Made by a program: the position numbers and the translations under genes. The notes under the pieces are model-generated. The model made no database searches. It was not told the origin of the DNA and saw only the letters and a list, made by a program, of their open reading frames with translations. From contig NC_133529.1 of assembly GCF_048544455.1 (NCBI RefSeq), positions 58,647,771-58,711,770 on the forward strand: DNA of 64,000 nt. Direction: 5' to 3'. Below are positions 44,130 to 56,800 of the stretch, piece after piece. Numbering within the stretch: the first letter of the stretch is position 1; every line of letters begins with the position of its first letter. This DNA comes from Silene latifolia (Eukaryota; Streptophyta; Magnoliopsida; Caryophyllales; Caryophyllaceae).

Positions 44130-45519
44130 TGATAAGTGCATTTTATATACATTTTAACCCCTTATATTAGTTTGATTTTACATATCATTTAGCACTTATC
44201 AAAGTGTTTTTAAGCTAATATTGTGTTTCTAGTGCAATTGTGTGCTCAAGTGTGTTTTGTAGGAAAATGAGCTAAATGAGCTAAAGTACTATAAAATGTG
44301 CTAACACTAGAAGTAAGGCTAAGTATGAGAGCAAGATTGGACTAATTGTTGGAAGTGCATAGATTTTGCATGAAGAAAGTGTTGGATCAAAATGAAAATG
44401 CAAGCAAAGTCAATGTGCAAGTCAAAGCCCAAGAATTCAAGTCCAAAATGTGGTGGAAAATTTGGATGCTAAAGAAGAGTTTAGGATGCCAAAATACTTA
44501 AGATGCCCTCCTTAATGCTCTTAATCACACTCATAAACAAGGCATTAAAGCATCAACTTTGGATACCTTGAGCATTAAACCAAGAATTGAAGAGAAAATT
44601 AAGAGTGTGCTTAGGATGCCATTTTGGATTCCTCTACAAATTTTGCTCTCTTATTTCTTATATAAGAGGTGCTAATCACACACCTTTACAGACCACCATT
44701 CACATATATTTTTATTCCAAAATTCTCTCTAAATATTAGTAGTTTAGTTTAGTTTAGCTTGTATTAGTTTGTTACAACATTTCTATTATCAAGTTCAAGA
44801 TTTATTCCAAGTTATTTTCATTTGCAATTGTTCTTCTATTTTCACTCAAGGTAATTTTATCTTTATTTTAATTATGTTATTTATCATTTCATTTAGCATT
44901 AGTTTAGTTTATATTTTCACAATGTTAGAATAATTTACCTTTGTCTAGGGAATAAAGGAAGCCATGCATGATTAAGTAATTTGTAAATGTCAAAATAAGG
45001 ATAAGTTAATATTGTATAATTGTTTCTATCACATGTTTGCACCATAATGTTTAATCTATGTTTAAAGGCCTTATTCAATTGATTAAGTTTGTTTATTCGT
45101 TCTATAAGTCGAGAGGCACGGAATTGAATTAGACTAAGCATGTGTAGTAGGACGACCTAGTCATGGACGAGAGTTTCTCTAGGACCCGGTCTATGGTTGA
45201 CACTAATACCGTAAGGTGGGTGTCTCTAAACCTAAGCAATTGACAATGTTATTAGTACCGAATTTATCATGATCATATGTTTACCCTTGCATGTGTGACC
45301 CGAACCCCTTAGACTCTCCTTTTAATTATATAATTTACATCATAATTTCTATTAATCATTGAACAAACAAACCAAATCAAAATCGAAATCGACCTTGATA
45401 AGAATCTACCCATAGCAATTCACGACGTAATTCCCGTTTCCTTGTGGTTCGACCTCTATTACTACATTTATTTGTTTTTAGGGAATTTATCTTTGCATAG
45501 GTACGCGACAAGCCTATCA
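44130..45519 (+). repeat. Element F 3' LTR
   Basis: 1390 bp, TGATAAGTGCAT to AAGCCTATCA; the ends form a short inverted repeat (TGATA/TATCA). Its 5' partner must lie left of the window. F is probably Athila/Tat-like, judged from its 3' end only. Confidence 0.75.
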
Positions 45520-45630
45520 GACACTTAAGGTGTTTAGAATCCATTTGATAAAAAATAAATGCAGCGGAAAAATAATAAATAGACTCAAAAAAAAATCAGA
45601 CTCTAGCTGTTAGGCTATCAAGAGCACGAG
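45520..45630 (-). mobile_element. Element C internal leader
   Basis: Short stretch between the F insertion and the C primer site; non-coding. The rest of C lies left of F's 5' end, outside the window. Confidence 0.6.
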
Positions 45631-45642
45631 GCTCTGATACCA
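45631..45642 (-). other. Primer binding site of element C
   Basis: Minus strand TGGTATCAGAGC, two bases from the LTR end; gives C a minus orientation. Confidence 0.85.
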
Positions 45643-46340
45643 ATTGAGGAGTCTATTGATCGAATACGAAAGAGAGGGGGGGGGGGTGAATTGAGTATTA
45701 AAAACGATGCCCACTTTTTCGAAATATATGATGTGAAATTAATTATTTGATTTTATTGATTAAAATCAACTAATTAATTTACCAATAGTAAACGCAAAAT
45801 CGAAATAACAAAAATAAAGAAAGAGAGAAAGAGAGACACGCAGCATTTTTGAAGTGGTTCAGTTTCACAAGTCGAAACCTACGTCCACTATTCTCGATTA
45901 ATAATTTTTAGTACCTTTCTACGGATTACAAAAATTATCAATCCACTCGTATAATCAACACTATGATTATAACTCAGATTGAGTATCGCTAAATACTCTA
46001 GATTGCTCTTACGTTAATAAGAAAAGTACAACGATAAATACTAATCTCATGTTATGCGAGTGAGTATAATATCTTTGTGTACTTAGTATCCTATAACAAT
46101 TTCCTTTGAGTGATTGACAAATATGATGCGCAACTTTTGTATAAGCAATTTGTAAAATAAGAATTAAAGCTCGAAGAATTTTTGCTTAAATATTTTTCTC
46201 TTGAAAGTTGTAGATGTGTGTCACCATTAATTGTTGAATGAAGAGAGGTATTTATAGTTTTTAGATTAGGGTTTGGAAAATTCTGGAAGGTGTGAAACCC
46301 TAAATAACTTGACGAACAAGTAGGAGGCTAGGGTTTGGAG

Positions 46341-46345
46341 GTTTC
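46341..46345 (+). repeat. Target site duplication GTTTC, left of solo LTR
   Basis: Repeated exactly at 47747-47751. Confidence 0.9.
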
Positions 46346-47746
46346 TGTGACACCCTCATACTCCAAGTGCCTTACCAGAACCACTCAGGTATAAAGATGT
46401 CATCATCTCGGTTTCCCGAGGCAATGATAATCAAAAGACAATAAAGAAACAACATTTAAATAGTATAAAGTTCAGTGAATACAAACCAAACCAACTGATA
46501 AAATACGGTTACATGTTCTCAAACCAAAAGTCTAACAACTAATCAAAATGTCCGACAACTACGCAAAACTACAGCGGAAGACTCTATAATCTCGTGGTGA
46601 CACATCCCAGCTAGCCCACATGTCTCGACTCATACCAGTTCAACAACTGCTCACCATCCCTGAATGGATCACCACTGTTTTTCAAAACAAAGACGGGGTC
46701 AGTACTAATCACACAATCATATATAATTACTATAAAACAGAAACCAACACATCTCAATCGTCACATAACCCAAACTTCATAATCAACTCTCATCACTGAC
46801 TACACACTAAAGTGTGCAGTCCTGCCAGAGTACCCATCGCAATAGGTTACTCCACACCGCCAGTGAGGGACCGCAACCGTTCCCACCTAAGCCCCGCTCA
46901 TACCATAGAGCGAATAACCCAAATCCATTAATGTGCACATCCCTTCTATGGCGGGTTCCACAGAAGGCGAATAATGGGCGTGAAGCCACTCCCGCAAGTG
47001 ACTCCACTCAGCCAGGGACGCACCCCGAAGAACACAACAGATACAATCAATCACAACCATCAACAGTAACCAATTCCAACAACCGTCGCAATACGAGTAT
47101 GATATTATACAACAATCACAACCAACAATCAACACATTATGTGACTAATACTGAGTAGGAAAACCCTACCTGGAATGCAACACACGCAGACGATCTCAAC
47201 AGCTGTATCAAAAAGCCTCTTCTACGAATCCTCCTCCTAACACATCATCACATAATCACTAACCATACAAAAACTAACACAAATCCCCAATCCCCCAAAT
47301 TAGGGTTTAAACAAACTTGACTAAATACTATAAAATCGGTACGTAGATATTACCCTCGACGCAAGGATCACAAGGATGCAAAGAACGATGAAATCCGACC
47401 TCTCAAGCTCCGGGATTTGTCAATAACACGGATGAATGCGAAGAACGTAACTTGAATCTCTTTTCAATGATTAGGTTTGTAAAAGTGTATTATAAAGATG
47501 ACGGAAAGATTTATATATTAATCCGTGTTATTAACAAAACCCGACAAAACATTACCCGAAAACCGAGCTACTCGATCGAGTAACTGACGTACTCGATCGA
47601 GTGCCACTTACTCGATTGAGTGCCCAGGCTACTCGATCGAGTACCCTACAGGCAGAATACTGTTTTAAAAACCAAAACACCCTTACTCGACAGAGAAAGG
47701 CCCACTCGATAGAGTACCCAAAGACTCATAAAACCGTAGTATTACA
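46346..47746 (-). mobile_element. Solo LTR related to element B
   Basis: 1401 bp; minus strand TGTAATACTACGG to GGGTGTCACA, flanked by GTTTC on both sides. It has the same layout as the B LTR, including the TCGATCGA cluster near its U3 end. Formed by recombination between the two LTRs of a full element that had inserted in the C LTR. Confidence 0.9.
47569..47722. repeat. Cluster of TACTCGATCGAGTA palindromes, solo LTR
   Basis: Three perfect ACTCGATCGAGT cores and three or four one-base variants (CTCGATTGAG, CTCGACAGAG, CTCGATAGAG). Confidence 0.85.
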
Positions 47747-47751
47747 GTTTC
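47747..47751 (+). repeat. Target site duplication GTTTC, right of solo LTR
   Basis: Pairs with 46341-46345. Confidence 0.9.
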
Positions 47752-48275
47752 GGCCTCTAGGGTTTCGGCCGGCCTCATCATTGGGCTCTCATGAGTCCAA
47801 TTTGGCCTCCACTTGTTCACAACAAATCGAGATAGAATTTAGTTGAAACCCTAGGTTGCATGACGACATAAATATCGTGTTACAAATCAATAATACATCC
47901 AACATAAATTTTAATTAAATAATTCCAATTATATAAATACTCTCTTATTCTTATAAAACATTAAAAATATATTTTCCAAAAATTAACGCATCATTTTTGT
48001 CTAGCAGTAAAATTATGGCTATGAGGTCATAACTTTACTAACCTTTAAATCAAACAAAGTAAAACCATTACCGAATGACGACCTATACTATCTAATCTTC
48101 AGAAGATCTTTAGTAAACGAATCGTCTCTTCACAAGTCTCTCATCTTGAGTCTTGTGGTTGTTATTTGATCTTGATCTTGAATATTACGATCAAATGTCT
48201 TTGAAGTTGTACCTCCTTGGTCCAAACTTCAAGTTTGCTTCTTTTTGAAGTTATACCTCCTTGGGCCAAACTTCA

Positions 48276-48288
48276 AGCTTGCGTCATT
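48276..48288 (+). repeat. SINE target site duplication, left
   Basis: AGCTTGCGTCATT; the right copy AGCTTACGTCATT (48513-48525) differs at one base. Confidence 0.85.
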
Positions 48289-48512
48289 ATTTTTTTTTAT
48301 TTTTTTTTTTTTGATGACGAGGGGGTTGAATCCCCCCGGGCCCATGCATTCCCGCACCACCACATGGACCATGTAAGCCACCCCTTTCGGAGGCTGCAGT
48401 GGCCAAGTGATCATCGCCCCAGCTGGTAGTCGAACCCGGGACCTCTCAACTCCTGCATTTCTGCAAGTTTCAAGGTTTAACCCGGCTACCACTGGACTAA
48501 CATCACTTGGTT
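48289..48512 (-). mobile_element. tRNA-derived SINE
   Basis: 224 bp on the minus strand. The head reads GTTAGTCCAGTGGTAGCCGG (A-box region), and GGGTTCGACTACC about 60 bp on is a good B box, so it has an internal RNA polymerase III promoter. It ends in an A-rich tail (A/T run at + 48289-48311). The 13-bp flanking duplication fits LINE-type target-primed insertion. Too short to code; mobilised by a LINE. Confidence 0.9.
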
Positions 48513-48650
48513 AGCTTACGTCATTGTAATTGTTCCTTTCTATATTAAGACTTGAGCACACAATTACACGCATATGTTTATAATATTAAGTCCACATACA
48601 AATCATTACTGTCATTATCAAAACAACTAATTAGGACTAAAGGTCCAACG

Positions 48651-49476
48651 CCCGCACATCATTTTACTTAATCCCGCACTTTTTCCCCCTTCTTCCAAGT
48701 GTACCCCTCCCATTTCTCATCTCCAACCAGAGAGAAACAAGAAAAATGAAAAAACCCAATTATCAATTTCACCCGGCATCCCTCACCACCCTCCCTGCAC
48801 CGACATCCTCCCCCGCCACCCTCCCAGCACCGCCAATCGCCCCTCCACACCCCCATCCACGCGCCGACCATCCCTCCACCCCCGTACCCGCGTCGACCAC
48901 CCCTCTCTGCGCGTATCCCTGAGTCGACAACCCCTTCCCCGAAGCCGACCATCAATCCCTGCTCCCACCTGCGCTTACACCTACAGCCATCGCCGCACTC
49001 AACGACACGCGCCTGCAACCTACTACCACTCGACGCCGAACATCAATTAAAGCGACTAAAGGAAGGGGGAAGAGAATAATATCACAAATTATGAGATGTG
49101 AATGGGTGGTCGACGATGCGCGAGGGAGGGGGTTGGTCGACATTATGGCTGGCTAAAAGATGGATCGACGGCGCAGGGAAAAGGATGAGGGTGATCGGCA
49201 TTATGGTCGACGATTTGTAACGATTTTAACTTGAGATGGGTGGTGGACGGCTTGTGGTTGTCGGGATTGGGGATAGGTCGTCGGGCTGGGTCATGGGTGG
49301 TCAGGGATGAGGGTGGTCGAGGCTAGGGGCTGGTGCCGCCTGGTGGTCAGGGATGAGAATGGGTGGTCGGAGATGGTGAGTAGGATAGAGGGTTGGTGTT
49401 ATTTTTTTTTAAATGAAGGGTAGTATTGGAATAATAGAGTAAAGTGTGTGGGATATAGTCAAATGTTGTGCGAGAT
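48651..49476. mobile_element. Candidate foldback element with long imperfect inverted ends
   Basis: The first ~65 bp (CCCGCACATCATTTTACTTAA...) match the reverse complement of the last ~65 bp at roughly 70-75%. The interior is C-rich on the left and G-rich on the right with complementary TCGACCACCC/GGGTGGTCGA-type words, so the whole may fold. I see no target duplication, and the left end abuts the C LTR end. The open frames on the minus strand across the C-rich part are probably compositional. Confidence 0.55.
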
Positions 49477-49657
49477 TTAGCAATTGCGTAATATTTTGGT
49501 CGCGAATAAGTGAGCTAGTGAATGCGGAGGAATTACTAGAGCATGGCTTTGTAAATTTCTATAGATAAATTCATTGTTCTGTCCCCTTATCCACAAGTTA
49601 GATGGACAAGTTCAATTGACAGAATGATTATAACATTTTAATACTACTATTATCATA
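49477..49657. other. Intergenic, nothing recognised
   Basis: Short AT-rich spacer between two foldback elements, no gene or repeat seen. Confidence 0.5.
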
Positions 49658-50470
49658 GACAAATCTCCATAACTTGTGCAATTGTGAAATTAACCCCCAT
49701 AACTTTTACTTGGAGTGATTAGGCCCTATAACTTACATAATAAGTGAAATTAAACCCATTTATCAAAATCTCACGAGAAATTCAATTTATCATATCACAA
49801 AAGTAAAAATGGTTATGTTCTTATGAAAAATACGAAATAAAAATTTTAAAAAATTAATCAAAACTCTCACCAAAATATCATTATATACCAACAGCTATAA
49901 CAACACGTGTACATATAACATACTAAAATCATATGTTTCACATACTAAAACCATTTTTTTACATACGTATGTAATTCGGTATGATTTTTTTGAAAAAAAA
50001 AATAATTAACAATTTTATGTGTAAACTTTTTTTAATTGTCGAAAAATAGAAATATTTGAATCTTTTTTTACCCTTTTTTTATATTTTTTTTGTCATGAAA
50101 ATCTTTTATTCCGACTTCTGATTTTAACACAACTACCTAACAAAATATTTTGCAATTGAAATTTTTTTACAAAAAATTGAAAAATCTGTACTTTATATAA
50201 AAATAATAAATTGTTTGATTTTCGTAAAATATTTTTAATTTAATTTTATCTAATTTATGCTAAAAAAATTTGATTAAATTTTTAAAACTTTTATTTCGCA
50301 TTTTTCATAAAAAGATAACCATTTTTACTTTTGTGATATGAATAATTGAATCTCTCGTGATATTTTGATAAAGGGATTTAATTTCACTTATTATGTAAGT
50401 TATGGGGCTTAATCACTCCAATTGAAAGTTACGGGAGTTAATTTCACAATTGTACAAAGTTATGGGGGTC
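49658..50470. mobile_element. MITE with ~210-bp terminal inverted repeats
   Basis: The left part from GACAAATCTCCATAAC is mirrored by the right part ending at GTTATGGGGGTC, with about 85% agreement for about 210 bp (shared words CAATTGTGAAATTAA, ACTTACATAATAAGTG, CACAAAAGTAAAAATGG). The AT-rich middle has no coding frame. Superfamily not decided because no clear target duplication was found. Confidence 0.8.
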
Positions 50471-50833
50471 AATACCACTCCCCCACAAATTAATGGCTTC
50501 TAGGTTTTCGGATGAGAAATAGGAACCAAAAAAGAGTTGTCTTGGCTAAATTGACAAATTAAACAACCCGGTCTCAATTACATACCCGCACCCGAACATA
50601 TAAATTGACCCAATTTGATCTGACATAACCCGGCTTGACTCGGACATAATCACATAACCCGGCTTAATACAAATCGTGTTATTTCAAACCGAAATGACGT
50701 GACCCTGACCCACACCCGACTCAATTGACCCATTTGCAAAGCCCGCTTAGCTAAAAACCTTAACATCTTGAATTCAGTCAAGTGGCCAACATCATCGTCA
50801 TCTTCATCACTAAGAAAAGAGCTCTCCACAAAA
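50471..50833 (+). promoter_or_regulatory. Upstream region of the asparaginyl-tRNA synthetase gene
   Basis: The 360 bp before the chosen start. It is not typical promoter sequence: about 50560-50750 is rich in ACCCG/CGGGT words like the hAT-type MITE at 33860, perhaps an old copy. A TATAAAT lies at 50599, but nothing confirms its use. An upstream in-frame Met exists at 50768. Confidence 0.35.
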
Positions 50834-53800
50834 ATGGCGGCCTTCATATCTCCCGCCTCTTCTCTCCGCCTTAAACCCTTCTCAACTCTTCGCATTCTCT
50901 CGCTCCTCCCCATTAAACCATTTTTCCCCAACTCACCCCAAACCCTAATTTCTCCAACTCTAATTTCCCCTCTTCTATCTCCTCCTCCTCGCCGCCGCTT
51001 GTGTTCCCTAATATCCGCCGCCGTAAAGCTGCCGGAAACCTCGAAAGTCGGCGAGTTTCGAAAAAGATTGAAAATTTCGGATATTAAAGGCGGGTCGGAT
51101 GAGGGTTTGGGTCGGATTGGGGAGAGGTTGGTGGTTCGTGGATGGGTTCGGACTATTCGGGTCCAAAGTAGTGTTACTTTTATCGAGGTTTTGATTTTTG
51201 ATTGAGATATTATGACTATGGTGCATTTTTTGTCATTAATGAGGAAATTTGGTTGTTGAATGTTTATTGAGTTGACTTTTGTGAATTTTGATTAGGTTAA
51301 TGACGGTTCGTGTTTGTCGAATATGCAATGTGTGGTTAGTTCTGATGCTCAAGGTTATGATCAGGTAAATTTTTGTGTTGTTGAATGAATGTTTATTAGC
51401 TTGGTTGTTGATTCATTGCAGTGTTCTTGATTGATAAATCAGTGTATCAGCCAGTGTTGGAAGTGAGGGAGGCTAGTAGGGTCACTCACTTCCTAATGAA
51501 AAATTTGAAATTTCCGCACTCTTTTCATGATTTACCTTACATTATTAGTTCGCCCTCTAGATGTAAATCCTGGTCCCACTACTGATAAATGATAACACTA
51601 TTCTATTTTTTTTCAATGTCAAAATGAGGTTGCTTCTGGGTAGAATATTGTGTAATTGTGGGTGGAATACTTGCACGAGAAGGTGAAAAGTATACAACTT
51701 TGTGGATTTGTGGAGAATGGATGATTAATTTGAGTGAAAATTTGTCGGCTGTAGAGGGTTTGTTTATGGGAAGGTATTACAATTTTCTGACTAGGGTGGT
51801 TATAAGTTGAGGTGAGAAGTTAAGTATCCGAGCTCTGGTTTTCATGTTTGAGCTGAGCTAAAGTGAAACTTGAGTCAATATTCTTAAAGAACAGATGAGT
51901 AGAGGGAAGAAGTTAAGTATACAGTCTGATAGTTTGTTTCGATTTTTAGGTCGAAGCCGGTTGCATTGCCACAGGTGCATCAATTTTGGTCGAAGGCGTC
52001 ATAGTTGGAAGCCCGGGATCTAAGCAGAAAATTGAGTTAAAAGTTGATAGAGTTGAGACGGTAAGGAATATTCGATTGCCACTGTTTTATTTATCTGTGC
52101 TGCCGGTGCCAATTAGACATCTTCATTTAATATATAGTAATAAATAATAAGTTCCTCGATTCTGGATAAGCACTAGTTACAAACTTCGTCAGTGAATTAA
52201 ATACGTGCTAACTGGTCTTTGTATGCCTACTATAATAGATTTTCTCTTGCTTTATGTTGTTACTTGTTCGTCATAGTACTTGGTTATGTTCTACTTCGAA
52301 GTTATTGCACTTCGAAGTTATTGCAGGAAAATCTTGAGTTTAAAACAATTTTTTGGTAATGGGTGGAGGAAGCTCTAAATATTGAAAATACCTAGGTCTA
52401 TAAATTAGAAGGCAGCTGTCCTTAGAGAGCTTTGATATAGTTAAAGATTAATGGGAGGAAACTGAACCATTGTGGTGAATTTACCGAACTTTCTATTCAG
52501 GATACTATAGTTAAAATCATTCGACAATCCAAAATGTTAATAGTTGGAGAGAATTTGGGTCCATTGTTCTTTTACTTTGCTCTTGGTTTTTTCTTTGTGC
52601 AAGACTTTGTACACGACTATGTGCGGGAAAGTTCTTAAAATTGGTCTTATGCATCTGGCTATGCTACAGAAATTATATTTCTTAACATGATGCGAAATGG
52701 GCAGCGGAATAACAGATGAAATACAACAAAAAGGATATTTGCCTTGAATTCATGGGTAGAATTCAAGTCAATGGGATATTTACTCGGTGCTAGACCTATA
52801 ACACGAGTAATGGGTGATCGAACTCAAGACCTATTGAGTTACGATCTAGTTAGACTCGAAACGCGTTGAAAACTAACGGATTTTTGGTATGTAAATTACA
52901 TACTCAAAAACAACAAAAACACAAGTGTTTTCTTTTCTTAATCTTTCATATATTTCTGAATTTCCTTATTGTTGAAAGCTCATGGCCTTATATAGGCAGC
53001 CAAGGCTTGAAAAACATAGCTAAGTGAGGAGTTGTCATTACTCCCTCACTAATTACAATCATAAAGCTAGTAAAATGAAAGGTCTAAAGTAATTACAAAC
53101 TTATTGTATACATTATTTGCAATAAATAAATAAAAGATGGATCATTTTATTAGCTTCAAATGTGGCTGCCTTGGACCGTGTGCCATCAGCTCCTTTGGGC
53201 CGTATCCGTACTCGTATCATAACATGTGCTGGCTTTTCTTCTTTAGTTAAGTAGTCCCAATTTGTACACAATTTGGGGATAGTAACTTCTACTTGTGAGA
53301 GCAGTATCTGTCATCTCCATTAAGGAATGGGGATATTTTTGTCATGAAGACTTGTCTACTTCTACATGCAAAAGTTATTGATGTTGACACCTTGTTTGGT
53401 TGTGTCAGGTTGGTAAGAGTGATTTTTCATTTCCCATTCAGAAGAAAAGCGTCACCAGAGAATTTTTGCGGACCAAAGCTCATCTTCGCCCTAGAACCAA
53501 TACTTTTGGTGCGGTATGGACTCGCCTTATGTTTCACTAGAAGGGAGATATCCCATCTTCAGTTGTCATTTACTTGTGCTAAGTATTGTGGACAAAATAT
53601 TCTGCTAAGCCTTGCAAAGTTGAAGAAAGTTGCTCATGACTCTAAAGTTGCCTTTGTTTATATGGAAATGGGGTATGGAGTACAGAGTATGTGGTAGAAA
53701 AAGGGGAGTGTAAATTATAACGCCCATGTTTTTTTGGTACGGGCGTACGGCGGTCAGCTGAACTTAACAATTAATTGCAGTATTTTTATAAATTGAATGA

Positions 53801-56800
53801 AATTGCATACAAATTTAGCATTTTTTTCATGGTTTTGCGACATTACAGAAGTTACTTTGCAAATTCATGATGATTCATGTCAGCTGACCCTAATTCATTT
53901 TGGGAAGAAGGCTATGTTGTTGCATAGTCATCACTTGGGAGTACTTGTTACGGGGTATTATTTTCCAATATGAAACATGTAAAAGAATATCAAAATATAT
54001 ATGATATTGTAGCGTTCACTTTATATGTTGTAATTTTACTTCATGATGCTGTGCGTACTATTCCACTGATTTGTTAGAGAGCTTGATGTGGCTCACTTTT
54101 TAATCTCACATTTGATAAAGAATGCAGTTTTGGCGTCTCAATGACAATTATTTTTTGATTGCAAGCTGGTTTAGGTTGCAAGAGTGAGGAATGCTCTAGC
54201 GTATGCAACGCATAAGTTTTTCCAAGAAAATGGGTTTGTTTGGATCGCAAGTCCCATTATCACTGCTTCAGATTGTGAAGGTGCTGGTGAACAGTTCTGT
54301 GTGACTACTTTGGTATGCATTGTATACCTCTTGTTTTGGTGCATGACGTTTAATTGGATTTCAATTCAATTTACTGGAGACCTGAGGGTTTTAAGTTGAT
54401 TTGGAGAATCACCTTTGAAATGTGCTTGAGCTTGTTATCTGTATATCTTTGAGGGGCTATCGTTGACTAGATAGTCGGCACATTGCCTCTTATCTTACAC
54501 TATCGAGATTCCAAAAAGGCTGATTCCAAAGCTTCATGTCAAAATGTTGCAGCAAAATTATTTTCCAGCTTTTCAGCCTCAAGATTCATTCATAATCTAT
54601 TTATCTCACTAGTATTCTCTTCTGAAGTGAAACAGGATCTTCTATTCTTTCTTGTAAAGTTGTAAGCTGTGAAATGTTGCTGCAAGGGATTAACAATGTT
54701 TTATCTACAGATTCCAACCTCCCCTGAAGCTGTGGGTTCTTCTGAAGCTACAATCCCTAAAACAAAAGAGGGGTTGATTGATTGGTCCCAAGTGAGTAAA
54801 ATCTATATTTGTTTTGCAATTGATTGACAGAATTTAAAGGCTCTTATCTGAAAAAAAAAGTCCAGTAGCGATGTTACTAAGTAGTCTCCCTAATGTATTG
54901 CGCATGAAATCAGGCCTCTATCTCGAAGTGTTATATATACTTGAAATTGAAAATTATAGTTTTTGATTGATTTAGAACCGATGTGTACACGAAATCAGGC
55001 CTCTTAAAGTGTTACTCTAGCACTTCACTTAGCTGCCGTGTCGCGTGTCGGACACCTATCGTGTCCGACACGATACCGACACTTCGACATTTCACTTTAG
55101 ACCGAAAAATTGAAAAATTTGCACAAAATAGCTGTATTCGACACTTGACACGTGTCGGAGAGTCGGGGTAACACAGTTTAGAACATTGATTTATGATGAA
55201 TAAGTGGATAATGCCAGCTTGTTCATTTGTTACAATTGTGTTCAAGTCTGTAAGAATTTCTGTTGCTATAACCTTCAAACTATAATGAACCTTATAAATT
55301 ATAATGCTCAAACGCTAGACGAATGAGTTACTTGTTATGGTGGCATGCCAATGAACCTTCAAAGTTCAAACTATAATGGGAGTTGTTCATTTAAATGCTT
55401 TCAAAATTGTGAAAATTGAGTTTTTATCTCTCTAACTAGTTCTATTGCCCGTGAAATTCACGGGATACTTTTGTCTGATTGCGTTTGTTGCGGCATGAAC
55501 CGTGAAATTCACGGGACACTTTTGTTTGTTTGTGTTTGTTGCGGCTTGATTGCTTTCATGTGTTGTTTTTTTTTTCCATATTTTGGTAGGGTGTAGCGGG
55601 TTTTAGCGTGTGCTTGTTTTTTTGAACTTTTTGTATTTTTCAACTTTCATCGCCAACATTATTTGGTACGTTTTAAGAAAAACCCATTACTATATTCGTG
55701 GTCATTACAATAATAATATTTTCAATAGTTTTTATCATGTCTCAAAATATCTTTTTACGTGTGTGATGGAGTTTAGTACAATCTCTTAAATCTAAAAATG
55801 CTTCATTTAGTCTTGTGTTACTCAGACACGCCGACGAAATTCCTGAATTTTTAGGACACGCCGACACGGTCAACGGTGTGTCTTGACCAACATAATAGAC
55901 ACGACACGACACGGCAAAATTTGTTTCTAGTCCTACAACTTTTTTATAAAGAAAATAAAATAAGAATAAAAAGACATACACATTGGGCCCATATTTAATA
56001 GTCGTAGCCTATTTAATAGTTCTTGGTGGGAGAGAAGTCCAAGAGGTATTGCCTATTGTTCACACTTGTCAAACTAATAAAAAAAAGTAAGAAATTAAAA
56101 AGACACACATATTGGGCCCACTACCTATATTATACGGAGTATTTTTTAAAAGAGAAGTTACTATGTGTCATTCACTCAGTCAAATTAACAGTTCCCCATG
56201 CAAGTAAAGTTCTAGTAAAAGCAATTCCCTTCCCTCGTAAACATAAATTAAAGATAAAAAGTCATCGTCATCCCCTCCGCTCCTTCAAGCTTCTTCAATG
56301 GCGCCCAGGTAATCAATCCTCTTCACTATGACACACTATCACTGAGCTCGCCCATCCCAACGAACCAGGCCGCGAACGAACCCAGTTCTGTTTCGATCGA
56401 ACCAGTTCGTGTTTCGTGGGTCCGAACACCGAACCAGGTAACCTAGTCCGTGTCAGTGTCGTGTCTATCAAGGACGTGTCAGACACGTGTCACGTGTCGT
56501 GTCGGCCACCGTGTCGTGTCCGACACGCGACACGCCACTGACCTGCCGTGTCGAAGTAACACAGATTTAGTCTAGTAGGTAAATAGTGTTGTTTTTGTTG
56601 TCGTCCCTATTGAAATTATGGTCTCATCTCTGGTGGTTTCCTCCACCTTAACATCTTTGTCCCTTAATTTAGTCTTGCTACATTTGTTACATGTCTAATT
56701 ACGTTGTTACTCGAAAAACTATATTAGGTGAATCAGTTGTAGTTGTACTTGGTTCGCTTTTCCTTACACAAACAACTTTTTCTATGTATGTAAGCAGCAA

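Larger units (their letters stand above)
45645..48650 (-). repeat. LTR of copia-type element C, interrupted by two insertions
   Basis: On + it starts TGAGGAGTC next to the primer site and appears to end GGTCCAACG at 48650 (minus CGTTGGACC, an altered TGTTGG start). Without the solo LTR (46341-47746) and the SINE with one target copy (48289-48525) it is about 1.36 kb. A G run lies at 45676-45688. Copia assignment rests on the style of the LTR ends and leader; no coding domain of C is in the window. Confidence 0.6.

Noticed and set aside
48420..48491. Functional tRNA gene suggested by A and B boxes near 48420-48495
   Set aside because: The sequence has no cloverleaf fit, continues into a SINE body with A-rich tail, and is flanked by a 13-bp target duplication.
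48668..49143. Overlapping minus-strand open frames of 60-116 codons rich in Gly/Arg/Val
   Set aside because: They lie in the G/C-skewed half of a foldback element; several frames are open at once, as expected from composition, and no domain is visible.
53344..53697. 117-codon frame across exon 4 of the synthetase
   Set aside because: It is a different frame from the exon; the exon 53409-53513 in its own frame matches the synthetase.
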